From Coniella vitis (Eukaryota > Ascomycota > Sordariomycetes > Diaporthales > Schizoparmaceae): 64,000 nt of DNA. Below, in pieces: positions 1 to 11,357 of this stretch. The notes beneath the pieces were generated by a model, which searched no databases, had not been told where the DNA came from, and worked only from the letters and a program-made list of their open reading frames with translations. The stretch lies in assembly GCA_011317545.1 (NCBI GenBank), contig WUJK01000002.1, positions 2,914,001 through 2,978,000 of the forward strand. Reading direction: 5' to 3'. The position numbers and the translations under genes are program-made. Each line of letters starts with the position of its first letter. The first letter of the stretch is position 1.

Positions 1-60
1 ACATAGGTACCATGGTATAAGTCCCAAGAGCAACCCAACACCCGACTCCCCGCCGTGCAA

Positions 61-1162
61 ATGCGAAAAATGGACCTATACGCTTCAGGATTCAATGCCT
101 GGGGCCAGCTATGTTTTGACCATTCTGCACCCGAGGAGGTCGAGCACCCATCTGACCTCCGTCAATTCGTCCGTATCTTAACTGCTAGCACTATCGAGAA
201 GGTGCAGGCATTCTTGCCTTACACCACAGGTAGGCCTCTTACATGATATCATGACCACTCTCAGAAAATACCCATAACCTTGGAAGAAACAGCATTCGAG
301 AACTCACACCATTAATGCTGTTTGTCAACTTTAGTGTGTTGTGACGGGTCAAGTAAAATTGCAGGCTATCCTGCCAGGGATCATTCAGAGTTGCGCAGAC
401 AAGCTCCTGATGTACATTCTACTCTTACTGAAGCAGCAAATGGCTTAGTTGTACGCAATACGCTGGACTCAACAGGATATGGCGGCCTGACACATACACT
501 AACAAAGCTCACAGGCAGTCAGGCGTGCATCTGGAGCCGTCAAGCAGTTCAGCTCCCTCAAAGACTTGCTCAACAACTCTTCAGGCCAAGATCTTCCAGA
601 GCTGCCAAGCTGCAGCCAAGTGGTTGCTTATGAAGCAGGTTTCGCAGCTCTCTCGACTGCAGGACACGTATATACTTGGGGCGATGAGCGTTATGGAGCA
701 TGTCTCGGACGACAAGTAACTGATGATAGCCCAGCTGACAGGCCCACTCGAGTTACGGCCCTAACGGACCTGCCCACTGGGTCAATATGGAAGATTGCAG
801 CCGGTGGGTACATGGTTGCCGCGTTGACCACGGGTAACGATCTGTATCTCTGGGGAGGTCATCCAGGCAGGAAGACAGTTCCTGTAGACGTCAGTAATGA
901 GCCCAGTCCCATCATAGTTGAGGATCATGATATCGCAGATGTGGCTGTCGGTGAGGCCCATCTAGTCGTCTTGACGACTACGGGGAAAGTATACGTCATT
1001 GGGGACAACATCAACGGGCAGCTGGGCTTACCGGTCCAGCATTTGGAGACATGGACACCCGTTGACCTTGGACTCCAGGAGCGAAAGAGAGTTGTCGGGG
1101 TTGCAGCTGGACCGAGAAATACCTTCATTACCGTTACCAGCGCTGCATCAACCTCTGGTTGA
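61..1162 (+). CDS. RCC1-repeat (regulator of chromosome condensation-like) protein
   Basis: I assemble three exons: 61-229, 335-450 and 515-1162, giving 310 residues. Intron 1 (230-334) starts GTAGGC and ends TTTAG. Intron 2 (451-514) is 64 bp, starts GTACGC and carries a CTAAC branch site just before its CACAG end; it is needed to join two frames that otherwise look like a frameshift. The protein starts MRKMDLYASGFNAWGQL and shows the beta-propeller blade pattern of RCC1 repeats (xYASGFNxxGQL, VYTWGDERYGACLGR, LYLWGG, VAVGEAHLVVL, VYVIGDNINGQLGLP). Such small fungal RCC1 proteins resemble yeast Ats1 rather than the chromatin-bound Ran exchange factor; the exact role is unknown. It lies tail to tail with the proteasome gene, with about 90 bp between stop codons. 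An ATG-less upstream GTG at 55 is ignored. Confidence 0.82.
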
Positions 1163-1251
1163 GTCGTAATATCAAGTTCTCAATTCACTAGCTTCTATGC
1201 TCCCACCTATAGTACAGTCGTCAAGCCCGTTATGCCCTCAGCAGTATCAGA

Positions 1252-2360
1252 TCATAGGTTCGTAAGGTAGTCCTCAATCTCTTGAGGACTCAGCTTTCGG
1301 AAGCGTGGGCCCTTGGCACCCTCGACTCCTTCAACTCCGAGAAGATGGTCTGCTGGGGGACCAACAATACCTGGTTGCGGGTTAGTAAACTTGGTGTGTC
1401 AGTGCTGACTTTTGGAAGAGCACTCACCAATCTCAATAGTCTCTCCATTCATCTCCCCCTCAATGGTTTCCTTCAAAGTCAGCAGTGCAATGTGCACGGC
1501 ATCCTCCAACTCCAGACCCTCGGTATACCGCTTCTCCAAGAAGGTCTTTGCTGAAGCGGCACTCTTGCCAATGGCTGTAGCCTTCCAAGGGAAATAGCTG
1601 CCCGATGGATCAACCTGATACAGCATGGGACCGCCCTTCAAGATGCCACCAGTCTTGCCTGACAGCTTCTTGACTCCGCTCTCGCCCTCCACCGACTTGG
1701 CTGCCTTTTCAACCTCCTCTTCTGGCAGGACACCCTCATCCCAACCTGCAATCAGCAAGCTGACACCGTATGGCCGCACACCTCCGGATTGTGTTGCCTC
1801 CTGCACGACCCTTGCGACATCTTGCACCAATATTCTTGTGGGTGGGTATTCGTTGTAGATACGCTTGTATCCGGTGTGTGAGACTTTTCGTGCCTTGTCG
1901 ACCAGAACTCTGTAATCGGGGCCCATGCCAGAGTAGACCATGCCAATGTCGGGGGTAATGAGGCTGATCTTAGACAATGAGGAAGGGTCGGCGAGGGGGG
2001 ATGAGGACTTCTTCTCGGTGGCAAGCACGATACCGTTGGTAGCTACGGATTGCAATCAGTATGCGAATGCCTTGTAGGTTGCAAGACCGAACACTTACCC
2101 TTGATACCGAGTGCGGTCACACCCTGGTTGACTGCATTCAGGGCGTATTCTGTTAATGGTGTCAGTTTGAGAAGATCTTCTAGACCTCAGTGTTCGAAGG
2201 CGAGGCAGACTCGAGACGTAAGGAGGGACTGACCAATCTGCACTAGCTTGCCGCTGTAATTAAAGAAATCAGTAAACAGCGTCGTCCATCTTTGGTATGC
2301 GAACAACGGAGCTTACCTAGGCGAGAAGGTTGTGAGGGAGAAGGAGTATCGATCGGCCAT
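1252..2360 (-). CDS. PRE8: 20S proteasome subunit alpha type 2
   Basis: Five exons on the minus strand: 2360-2317, 2253-2234, 2149-2099, 2042-1428 and 1370-1252, giving 282 residues. The second exon is only 20 bp. The joined N-terminus reads MADRYSFSLTTFSP then SGKLVQIEYALNAVNQG, the proteasome alpha-ring signature at residues 4-30, and continues into the typical KISLITPDIGMVYSGMGPDYRVL and QSGGVRPYGVSLLIAGWD segments. Alpha-2 forms part of the outer gate ring of the 20S core particle in cytoplasm and nucleus and is not itself proteolytic. Yeast Pre8 is about 250 residues; this protein has an extra tail of about 30 residues, rich in Gly, Glu and Lys and ending EDYLTNL. The intron positions all have GT-AG ends and keep the frame. 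A gene of this kind should be single-copy and essential. Confidence 0.95.
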
Positions 2361-3061
2361 GGTAGATTCTCTGAATGCAGCGAAACCGGGGTATGTGATG
2401 CCTGCAGGACCGAGTTATACGGAGCGAAAGGGAAGGGAAAGTAAAAGACCGGCGTGGGATCGCGGGTTAATTGAGAGTTGTGATGTATGGAGGAGTATGA
2501 AAGCTCCAAATAGGCACGAGCACTTGCGCGTTTCGTACCTGGTCCATACATAGCTCTACTATGTACGTAGTGTCAGTCAGCCGCGGCGGGAAGCAGGGGT
2601 ACTGTTTGGCGCTCAGGCCTTACAGCGCTTGCCGGCGGCAGGTAGCGACCCAAGCCTGCCAGGCAGGCGCATATGTGCTACGTCGGCGACTGTCGGTCGC
2701 GCATATGGCCCCCACTATAACTATGCCAACTCAAGCTCAAGTGGTAAAGCTCTGTGGCCTGAAGCACAGCCGCCACATTCTTTTCCACTACACACCATCG
2801 CCCGTCCACCTTGCAAACCACACAATTGCCTTGCCATTGCAGACAACCCCGTTTGCGGGACACTATCCGTATCAGGCACACCTTTGTTTCCCTCGCATCT
2901 ATGATCATCAAGCAAGGGTACTTCGCCGTTTGCGACGATTTCTACCAGGCCATGCTGCCGGACTGACCACTTCTGAACCTGTCAGCAGCTTTGTCCTGGT
3001 AGCCTTCATTTGCACGTTCCCCTCCGAACGTCTTATCTTCTAGGCAAAGACTCGTGTGACC
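2361..3061. other. Intergenic region, divergent promoters
   Basis: This stretch separates the divergently transcribed proteasome and RINGv genes and must hold both promoters. It carries short palindromic pieces such as TACTATGTACGTAG near 2557 and a GC-rich patch near 2580-2700. I see no credible gene; the 160-codon frame here has no recognisable family features. Confidence 0.6.
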
Positions 3062-4280
3062 ATGTCCAACTACGAAAATCCTACGCATCCTACGGTTCCA
3101 GAGCCGCAGTGGTCTTGGGACAATTTCCCTGACGGCACAAGGAATTCATCCCCAGGTGCACCGCCTTCTGAAGAAACTTTTCAGACGGGTGGGTCCGATA
3201 CCGCTCATGACCAAGCTGCACAAAATGCAGATGCACATGTCAATGGGGCAGACGGGACAAGGTATAAACCACGGACTTGCAGGATATGTTTCGAAGAGGT
3301 GCAACCCACCTTTGAGTTCCCCGACACAACCACACAGTTCTTGGGCAGAAAGCCTCGAGTGCGATATATCTCGGAAGACCCGGAATTTGGAAGACTAATG
3401 CGGCCTTGCAAGTGCAGTACGTCGAACTAAGTTTGCTTTACAACCTTCTCTTGTTGGTAATGAGTGTTCAATCTGGCAGTCAGTCACTGTCAGAGTTATA
3501 AGACCTCGTTGCGACCTGCCGGGGTGTGCACAAGAGTACCAAAGAATGAGTGCTGACCCTCATGACAGAGGGGTCCCAGAAATATGTTCATGAAGGCTGT
3601 TTACGCGCATGGAGGCGTGCCGCACCTACGCAGCGCAATCTTTGGGAATGCCCAACATGCAAGTACAGGTACCGTCTTGAAAGGTTGACCTTGGGAAATT
3701 GGGCCAGCAGCAAAATTGTGCGAGCGATCCTCACGCTTTTCATTCTGTTCATGACCGTCTTCATTCTGGGGTTCATTGCGGACCCAATTATACGCCTTGG
3801 TACATTTGACCCAGTAGCGAATCTCCTAGACTTCACGTTCGGTATGTACGATGAATACGAAGAAGTCGGAGACTGGATTCCAGATGAACAGCCCGACACA
3901 TGGTCCTGGCATTTCAGCAGAGGCTTTTTTGCACTTGGTCTCGTCGGGTTCTTTCGATCGTTCCTATTGGCGAGGCCCTGGCAGATGTGGAATGTTCGTT
4001 TAGGGACCAGGCGGCGGGGTGGCGGGCGCGACCGCCTCGAGAACATCAACATGTTTTTGATCCTGGTTGGGGTTGCGACCTTTCTGATAGTAAGTCTCAT
4101 ATTTTCCACCTTCGTGTCTGCATATGAGACCACCAAGCTGATGTTCGTTAGGCTGTTTGGAAAGGCGTCAGCGCCTTGTCTGCTCGGTTTCTGGAGCGCT
4201 TTAGCGATACGATTGTCGATGTGCCAGGTGAAGATGATGAAGATGAAGACAACGAGACCAACATTAAGAAGGACCAGTGA
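3062..4280 (+). CDS. RINGv (RING-CH) membrane E3 ubiquitin ligase
   Basis: Three exons, 3062-3416, 3569-4089 and 4152-4280, give 334 residues. The first intron (3417-3568, GTACGT to CAG) falls exactly inside the zinc-binding domain, and joining across it restores the C4HC3 pattern: C73, C76, C116, C118, H126, C129, C146, C149 (the last pair in WECPTCKYRY). The second intron (4090-4151, GTAAGT to TTAG) switches to a frame encoding AVWKGVSALSARFLERF and an acidic tail (EDDEDEDNE) ending KKDQ. Three hydrophobic segments follow the RING (about 164-190, 230-248 and 280-297). The layout resembles MARCH/Doa10-type ligases that ubiquitinate membrane proteins in the ER or endosomes. The substrate cannot be read from sequence. 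If intron 2 is not removed, the frame runs on to about 4320 with an implausible tail. Confidence 0.85.
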
Positions 4281-5813
4281 TTGTCTCCAAGGATTTTTGC
4301 TCTTGAAACCCGCAAACTCTTAAGTTGCCTCGGACCTGCTCTTCCATGCTGTTGCAACTAGTCTGTCTGCGAAGAGAAATGCTTCGTTACTCCCTAAGAA
4401 CACGGGCGTTTTGCTCATGTTCTATCAAGGACGAGTACGGACGCGTCGATCCGGCCGAGGAAGGAAGGCCCTTTTTGGTGCTTGACCTCGTCTTCTGAGT
4501 AACGGTTCCTCTAGGCTGTGTTGGTCACAATCACGGGGAAGCGGACTTGACCATGGATTGATACATTTATTTCAGCGATGGTCTCGATTCAGCGATACAT
4601 AAGTGCTCCGCTTTCCGATCTGATGCACCTTGAAAGTTGGTATGTTTCATGTTGTAAATGTGGTGATGGTAGTCGACAAGGTTTTTGTTGGAGCGGTATA
4701 CTTATAAGGCTGCTTCAATCTGTGTAATCCAATCTTTGACGAGAGCAGACGATCTAAGCGACATGCAATTATATCCAAGTACTACATGACTCCTAGAGAC
4801 AGCGCCCTTTTTGCCTTTTACTATGTACTATGTAGAAATCTCTTATCGACCGCCTATCCAGTCCCTGGAGGCTGATCGGGCCGGGCAACCCCTGGAGCGC
4901 AGGTTGACAGATTGGCAGGTGGGGTCAGCGTTGAGGCATTGGAGCTTCAACCGGTCTTTGGCTTGGTTTCCTATTCAGGGTCCATATTTGACGTAATATT
5001 TACTACCTAGGTAGGTACCGCTCCCTAGATACGTACTATGTAAATACTACTTTGTAACTGGGGTATCTCCTCCTTCTTCATGATAAACAGAAGGCTAATC
5101 CGTACCTTTTGGCGTGTAAAGAGCATGGCCCAAGCGGGACCAGTACCTGCTGTGATTTGCGGTGCACACCTGGGTAAAATTCAGAACCGGCTTTTGCTCA
5201 GCCAGAGGGCTCCCTTCCTGTGTTCCTGATACTTTGGGTTGACCCGAGTGTTGCAACAACTGTAACCAGCATTTGAATTCCAAGCTCCCTAAGCCACTAG
5301 AAATGGCTGGTATTAACTTTGCGCTGCTGCTAGGGAATCTCATGAACGTGCAGATAGCACGCTCGGCAGATTTTGAGATTGTTGGGCTGACAGTGTGAAA
5401 TTTACCACCACCTTCGAAAGGCGATGTATTAAAACCGGTCGCCCCATACTTATTATTCTCTGTACTGTACGTCTCGGCCCTTGCAACTGTCTTTTGTGAC
5501 GTGGCTGCATCTTTGCTTGAGACATTGCCGTGTGCGGTTTGGGAGCCTCCAAGGCAAAGTGGCCGTCAACCTTCCGGCACCTGCTAAACCGCTTGGGTGC
5601 CGCTAATCCGACATCTGCTGGCACTTGCCCTCGGCCCGCGCATAAGCATCTTTGATCTAGCAACGACCGCAATATCTATACAGTTAACTTATTGCAGCTT
5701 TGCGTCCATCTCGCCAAACCATCGCCCCTCGAGGGGTTCTCCCCGAGTCAAGCACCTGCACGCTCCCTAACACACGAGCCCCGTCCGCGTCAGTACGCCC
5801 TCGAACGCGCACG
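4281..5813. other. Intergenic region
   Basis: No gene is apparent over 1.5 kb. It holds the 3' end of the RINGv gene, the short palindromic motif (TACTATGTACTATGTAG near 4820, CCTAGGTAGGTAC near 5007, TACGTACTATGTA near 5032) and, towards 5700, a CT-rich leader for the GT34 gene. The open frames of 80-110 codons on the minus strand show no family features. Confidence 0.55.
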
Positions 5814-6975
5814 ATGCATCTGCCATACCCTGCACGAAAAGACTCGAATCCTGCGCCCTTCCAGCCACGTAGCAGCAGTAACAGGAAGACTGGGTCACAT
5901 TTCGGCAAGGGCGTCACTCTTCCACGCAGGTATCGACAACATGGCATCGCCATTACCGTCTTTTTCTTTATCGCGCTCGTATGGCTCTTTACACGTGGTG
6001 ATGGCTGGAGTTCGCGCCACGGCGGGCCTGTGGGACTGGCAAATCACGTCCCGTCCGGGACTCCGCCTGCGGTGATTGTGACGGTTCTCGATGAAGCCAG
6101 ATTTGGAGCAAAATACACGGCATTGCTCAAAGAAAACCGAAAGCTCTATGCTGAAAAGCATGGTATGTGCCAGACTTCGCTAGATGGCCCTAACGGGCGA
6201 ATGTGGATAACTGAAGGAACGCAACTCGCATAATGGCATTTTACTAACTAGCAGCTATCTATCGCAGGTTACGAGACGTTTTTCCCCAAGGTCGGCGACT
6301 ATGACCTTCTATCTGCTCCAGATTCGTGGACAAAGATCGTTGCGATGCGCCACGCCATGACAAAATTCCCTGATGCGACATACCTGTGGTATGTGGACGT
6401 CGATGCGTTCATCATGAGCCCCCATCTGTCAATCGAGAAAGACATTATGGCATCTGCGAAGTTAGAGGAGAGAATGATTGTCGACCACCCCGTTGTACCT
6501 CCGGACAGCATCATTCGCACCTTTTCGCACCTGCGCGGCGAGGATGTTGATTTCCTTTTGACCCAGGATAAACAAGGTCTAGTGACATCGACGTTTATTC
6601 TGCGCAACTCGGAGTGGTCTCGTTTCTTCCTCGAGACATGGTTCGACCCGATCTATAGGAGTTATAATTTTCAAAAGGCGGAAACGCATGCTTTGGTGAG
6701 TAGCAGGTGCCTTTTCCCTGGAATGGCAGGTTCGCGGGCTGACGTTGCAGCAGGAGCACATTGTCCAATGGCATCCTACCATCCTATCAAAGCTCGCTCT
6801 CGTTCCGCAGCGAACCATCAACTCGTACTCGAGCGCATCACGCGGCGAAGAATACCAGACTGGCGACCTTGCTGTGCGCTTCCCATCATGCACTAAATCG
6901 TCCAAGAGTCCTACCTGTGAGACAGAAGCTGAACCGTACGCCATGGTTTGGAGGTCTGCCTTCAGAAATCGATAG
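5814..6975 (+). CDS. GT34 family alpha-mannosyltransferase (MNN10/MNN11-like)
   Basis: Exons 5814-6162, 6268-6695 and 6751-6975 give 333 residues; the first ATG of the frame is at 5814. A short basic cytoplasmic tail is followed by one membrane anchor (about residues 44-60, IAITVFFFIALVWLF), so this is a type II Golgi protein. The catalytic domain opens AVIVTVLDE, has the metal-binding DxD at D160-D162 (YVDVDAF) and later STFILRNSEWS and EHIVQWHP blocks typical of the galactosyl/mannosyltransferase GT34 family. In yeast, Mnn10 and Mnn11 belong to the M-Pol II complex that extends the alpha-1,6-mannan backbone of N-glycans; I infer the same role. Intron 1 is GTATGT to CGCAG. The intron 2 acceptor is a tandem CAGCAG at 6748-6753, so a one-glutamine splice variant is possible. 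MNN11 is the closer guess, but I cannot separate it from MNN10 by eye. Confidence 0.85.
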
Positions 6976-7598
6976 GCCTGTGTGGCGGTATCTCTCTTTC
7001 ATCTACATTCTACCATTATCATCCGACGATATTTGGTTTTGGTTTCACAAAGTTCACGTTGGGTCTATTTTCAGCAATTTGGGGCGTTGGGATATTTTTT
7101 TAAGATATGGCGGCGTTCAGGGGAATTGGGAAGCAAGAGGCTTGGATATGATGAAGGCACCTTATTTGTTGTAATCATGATTCAGAGTGGACTTCAAAGT
7201 CACCGCCCGAAGCGTTTTATAATCTAATCGCGATAAAAAGCTACCTACCAAGTCCTCACTGCAAAGGATGACCACACACGTGGTGGTACCTCGTGTGTAC
7301 ATGACTTCAAAGCGGCCACTGATCTATGGTGATACGCCAAATAACCTTTTACTTTTGGTGTTATTTTTTGCATGCCTCTTGATGCCATATCCCTTTGGTC
7401 TACTTCAGTCACAGTAGGTTCCCCATACATGCTAGAAGAGTCAAGAGTAAACAAATGCAAAGTTGCACTGTCTGTGATGTAAAGAAACAAGTGGGTATCA
7501 CTGTAGCTGCAAAAAATGACCTGTTGTAAAAAGAAAGAGCGGGAAAACAACAATCAAGAACACGCAACAACAATGCACACCACGCGCTTGAGGAAACA
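6976..7598. other. Intergenic region between convergent genes
   Basis: This AT-rich stretch holds the 3' ends of the GT34 gene and of the coiled-coil gene on the opposite strand. I see no gene or repeat in it. Confidence 0.5.
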
Positions 7599-9123
7599 TC
7601 AAGGACTCGTCAACAGAATGGATGGCACATTCACAGTCGTCGCAAACCCGGTCACGCCATCCACACCTTCGTTGCCAGCACACAGCTCACGCCGTCGAGT
7701 CCAGTCATCCTTCCAGTCGCGAATAGAGGCATCGAGCTCGGCGTAGGCATCGGCGGGCACGTATGCCATGCACTGGTCCTCAATGGCACGCAGGCCGAGA
7801 CGCAGGCGCCTCAGCTCTGTCTGGTGATGGGCCACGATTTGCGCGATTTGCTGCTGGTGATGGACTGTGGCGAGAGTGGCGGCTTGCTGTAGGCGCTGAT
7901 GCGCCAGTTGTTCTCGCTCGATAAGTATTGCGTGTATATGCTGTTTGGGGAGAGACATGATTAGCTGTGTGTGAAAAGAGGAAAGACGGCCTCTAACAGG
8001 GGAAGCAAGTATAGGGAGCGCCCCAGGAGAAAGGAAAAGATGGGGGGCTATGAGAGCGGCAAGTGTAGAAGAAAGAAGGAACCAAAGGGAATCAAAGGGA
8101 AGGAATCACATCTGACTCTTCTCGCCGCGTCCGCAGGCTCTCAATGACTGTCGCCATCTCGGTACACAGCTTCTCGGCCTCCTTGACTACCGTCTCTGCC
8201 ACGTCGGAGGCTAGATCTGCTGGCGACATGCTCGTGCTCGCGTCGACAGACTCTGGGCGGCATTGTAAAGGGGGTGCGGTAATTGGCAATGTGAGGGCGG
8301 CTTGTAGCTTTGAATTTGCTGTTAATGGCGACGGCGACGGCGACGCGTGTCGTCCAGCAGTTTGCGGGTTGGCATGTTGCTCATCGTCTTCGTTTTCTTT
8401 TTCTTGTTCTGCTATTGCTTTCTCTATGTTTTGTTCCTGGCTCTTTGCTTGGTGTCCTTGCTGGAAACGAGACATGAACCACGAAGGGCTGATGGGACTC
8501 ATGGGCGCCATGACTCTCCCACGGGGTGACTCGGCAAGTCCTCCGGTCCCAGAGGGCGGGAGGTAGAGAGAGTTTGGCCGGTGAGGAACGTTTGTGTTGA
8601 GGGAAGAAGATCCTCGTCTCGACGAGACAGAGTGTCGACTTGCGCTCCGGCTCCGGCTGGCAGCACCGCGCAAGATCCTCTCCATGTCGTCGACTTGGCG
8701 GTGCAGCACCTCGATGCTGGAAGCACGGACGTCGGCGGTGCTCAGCTTGTCAGACAGGTCGTTGAGGCGCTGGACGAGTACATCCCGGCTGTCTTGGGCG
8801 ATGTCGTCTACAGACAAGTCGGAGAGGGAGTCGTCGGTGGTATTGCTCGCGCTGTCGTCGTCGTCGTCGTCGTCATCGTTGTCGGAGTCAACATGTTTGT
8901 GGCGACCGCGGTTGGGTTTCGTCCTCGTCTGGCCTGCATCGGGACTCTCGACAGCGATTCTCACAGGCGCGGAGCCGTGAGGGCCAAGAGCGGCCGGGCC
9001 ATGCTGGGCGAGATCGTGGTGTAGACGGCGGCCAGAAGAGGACGGAGGCCGCGAGGTGGCCAGTGTGTTAGACGAGGAGAACTGCGGCCGCAAGGGGGAA
9101 AAGGGCGATATGTGGAAGTTCAT
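7599..9123 (-). CDS. Conserved-looking acidic, serine-rich coiled-coil protein of unknown function
   Basis: I join two minus-strand frames into one gene: exon 9123-8110 and exon 7940-7599, 451 residues. The intron (8109-7941) begins GTGATT and ends AAACAG, and the splice runs in frame from EESD into HIHAILIEREQLAHQRL. The donor is weak, so the two parts could instead be two genes. The N-terminal half is disordered, with an aspartate run of nine (residues near 83-91) encoded by a trinucleotide repeat, then a heptad segment (VLVQRLNDLSDKLSTADVRA), a basic Ser/Arg tract and a second helical segment (EAEKLCTEMATVIESL). The C-terminus is a coiled coil with LRRLRLGLRAIEDQC and a WKDDW motif. I do not recognise a named family; no enzyme motif is visible. 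Confidence 0.65.
8854..8883. repeat. Coding trinucleotide repeat (poly-Asp)
   Basis: An imperfect GTC/GTCGTC run on the plus strand encodes nine consecutive aspartates on the minus strand inside the coiled-coil protein gene. Such runs vary in length between isolates. Confidence 0.85.
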
Positions 9124-11357
9124 TGGGACTTATCCAAGCAGGGACAGCTGGTTGAGCACTGTTCGTTCATGAGTGAGGGCCCCTTGGGTGACAGTAGCAG
9201 TGATCTGAGCATATCTGACTTGTCTGCATTTGATGTTGTTCAGGTGGAGACAGAATGGGGGTAGGTCGACTGGTCAAGCTGCCGCGAGGGGGAGTACATA
9301 CTTGGGGCGGGAGGAGGAATAGCGAGTGATGAGAATTACTCTCTGCTCGTTGGTGTGTGACGTCGTCAGCCTTCTCTGGGTGTCGTATGTGTCTTTAGCT
9401 TGCTTCGTTTCTCTGTCCTCCTACTTCTTTTCCTCTTCTATGTTCTTCCTCGCTGACCCTTTCGGCCCCCTGGTCCAGAAGACACGACCCCATACCAAGA
9501 CAGCGCGGGTTGGCCCGGACGTCTGTGGCCGTAGTGAGGCAGGGCGAACAGTGACATGGCAAGTTGGAAGGGTTCAAAGCCCCTGAAGCGGGCCGGACGA
9601 TAATGAGAGCTAAGGAGATAATTTACGGGGCCCAGTCCGAGAACTGGATCAACCGATGTGGTGTGGCTCGAAACCCAAACAGCTTCGAAGCTCGAGCTTG
9701 AGGGTTCTTGGAAGGTCCATCTTGAGGACTGACAGATTGCAATACGACTCTGCAGTGCAAATGCAACTACTATGCATCACTCACTCAGCAAGAGTAACTA
9801 TGCTCGGAAACTAAACATCTCTCTGCATGGGACCGATGGCATAACGTGAACCGCGCCAACAGGCGAGACCAGACAACAGCGCAGCCGATCGGCCGAGCCC
9901 GGAATAATGGAGACTGACGATTATGACTCCGCAGGGGATGGAGTGCAATTGTTGAAAGCGGCACTGGCTGATCTTGATCGATGTCCGTACCACTATAGTA
10001 CATAGTATACATAGTATGCACGCCTCACTCCCACGGCGACTGCTGCTGGGGACAAAACAAAGCAGCTAGAATCCTGGTCTCAGGGAGCATACACCAAACG
10101 GGGCTGACATGTGATGCGCCGCACAGCCTTGCTGCCATTGGCCTGTGGTTTTGTACTTTGCAATACCACGTAGCTTCTTGGAAGGCTGGCCGAGATTGGC
10201 TTTGCACTGCTCTGCCAGAGTTCTGCTTCAGCTTGCGGCCGGTCGACAACAGTAAGTTCTTGAGTAATTAGATGCTATACACACAGGAAACTATAGCAGT
10301 CGCGCGGTGCTTCGCGGTTTGTACTATGTACCGTGTACATGCAGAGGAACTAGCGGTGCTTCCCGAAGCCCGGTGTGCAATGCTAGCATCGCCCGGTGGA
10401 CCAGGGGCAGTTTATATACTGGTACTGCATCCAGCGATGCTGTCTATATAGAGATAGTAAGGCTGGTCTGGCCGAGTGAGAGTACTATGTACTCTAGAGT
10501 GGCTGTCAAGCTTGCTTATGGCTACTGTTGCATTCATCAGCCAGTCAGTTGATGGTGTTGCTGCTGCCGCCGCTGCCGGAAACATGGAAGCATGTCCCTG
10601 CCTAGATCTTCATGCAGCTCAAAGTTGCCGGCCTATGTGGGGAAAAGCCTGGCGGAGGCTTAGAGGGGTCCAAGGGAGAAGTACCGCTGCAGCAGATGTT
10701 CAACCCAAGTCATGACTGTAACCCCTCAAAGGCTGATGACTCCAAAAGCTGGTACCACTTCCAAGACCTTCACTCACAGCTCTCTGGGCGGGTCTTGTCG
10801 CGAGCCAAGGAGCAACAGAGCAAAGAGCTGCGACAGCAACACCACTTGGCAGCCGAACTGCTCTCCATTCTCTCTCCCCGTCCCTTCCTCAAACCCTCTC
10901 TTTTCCTTTTCTTGTCCCAACCTTCTTGTTATCCCTCTTCTCCAGAGCCAACGCATTGCATTCTCACCCAAGTGCCTCGCACCTGACAAGCCCAAGACCT
11001 GTGTCAGTTGCGTCATTGCCGTGGTACTGTAACTTTGTATATCGCGGTCCATCTCCCCCAAAGCTCCAAAAAGTCATTCCTGCAGTGGCATTCGAATCCC
11101 AATATCGATAAGTCCCGCTGGACCTTGCCTTGCCTCGGCTAAGCGAACTTCCCTCGACACTCTCAAACCTCCAATTCACACAACTCGTCGTCTCATTCAA
11201 CCATCTCTTTCTAGCTGCAACAACAAGCACCCAGCACACTTTGCACCCCAATTGCCTTGGTGCATAGGGCGCAGAACCACCACTCAATGGTGCCAGCATA
11301 GTTCAAGAGCAGTTTTCCTTGGGTTTCGTGGGGGGCCTTTCCCACAAGGCTGTCAAC
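9124..11357. other. Intergenic region, divergent promoters
   Basis: This 2.2-kb stretch separates the coiled-coil gene (-) from the kinase gene (+). It carries the dispersed palindromic motif near 9990-10017 (TATAGTACATAGTATAC), 10321-10337 and 10482-10495, and a pyrimidine-rich leader (10,860-10,930 and 11,140-11,230) just upstream of the kinase gene. I see no credible coding frame. Confidence 0.55.

Noticed and set aside
2561..3043. 160-codon plus-strand frame upstream of the RINGv gene
   Set aside because: Non-ATG start, compositionally odd, and located where two divergent promoters must lie.
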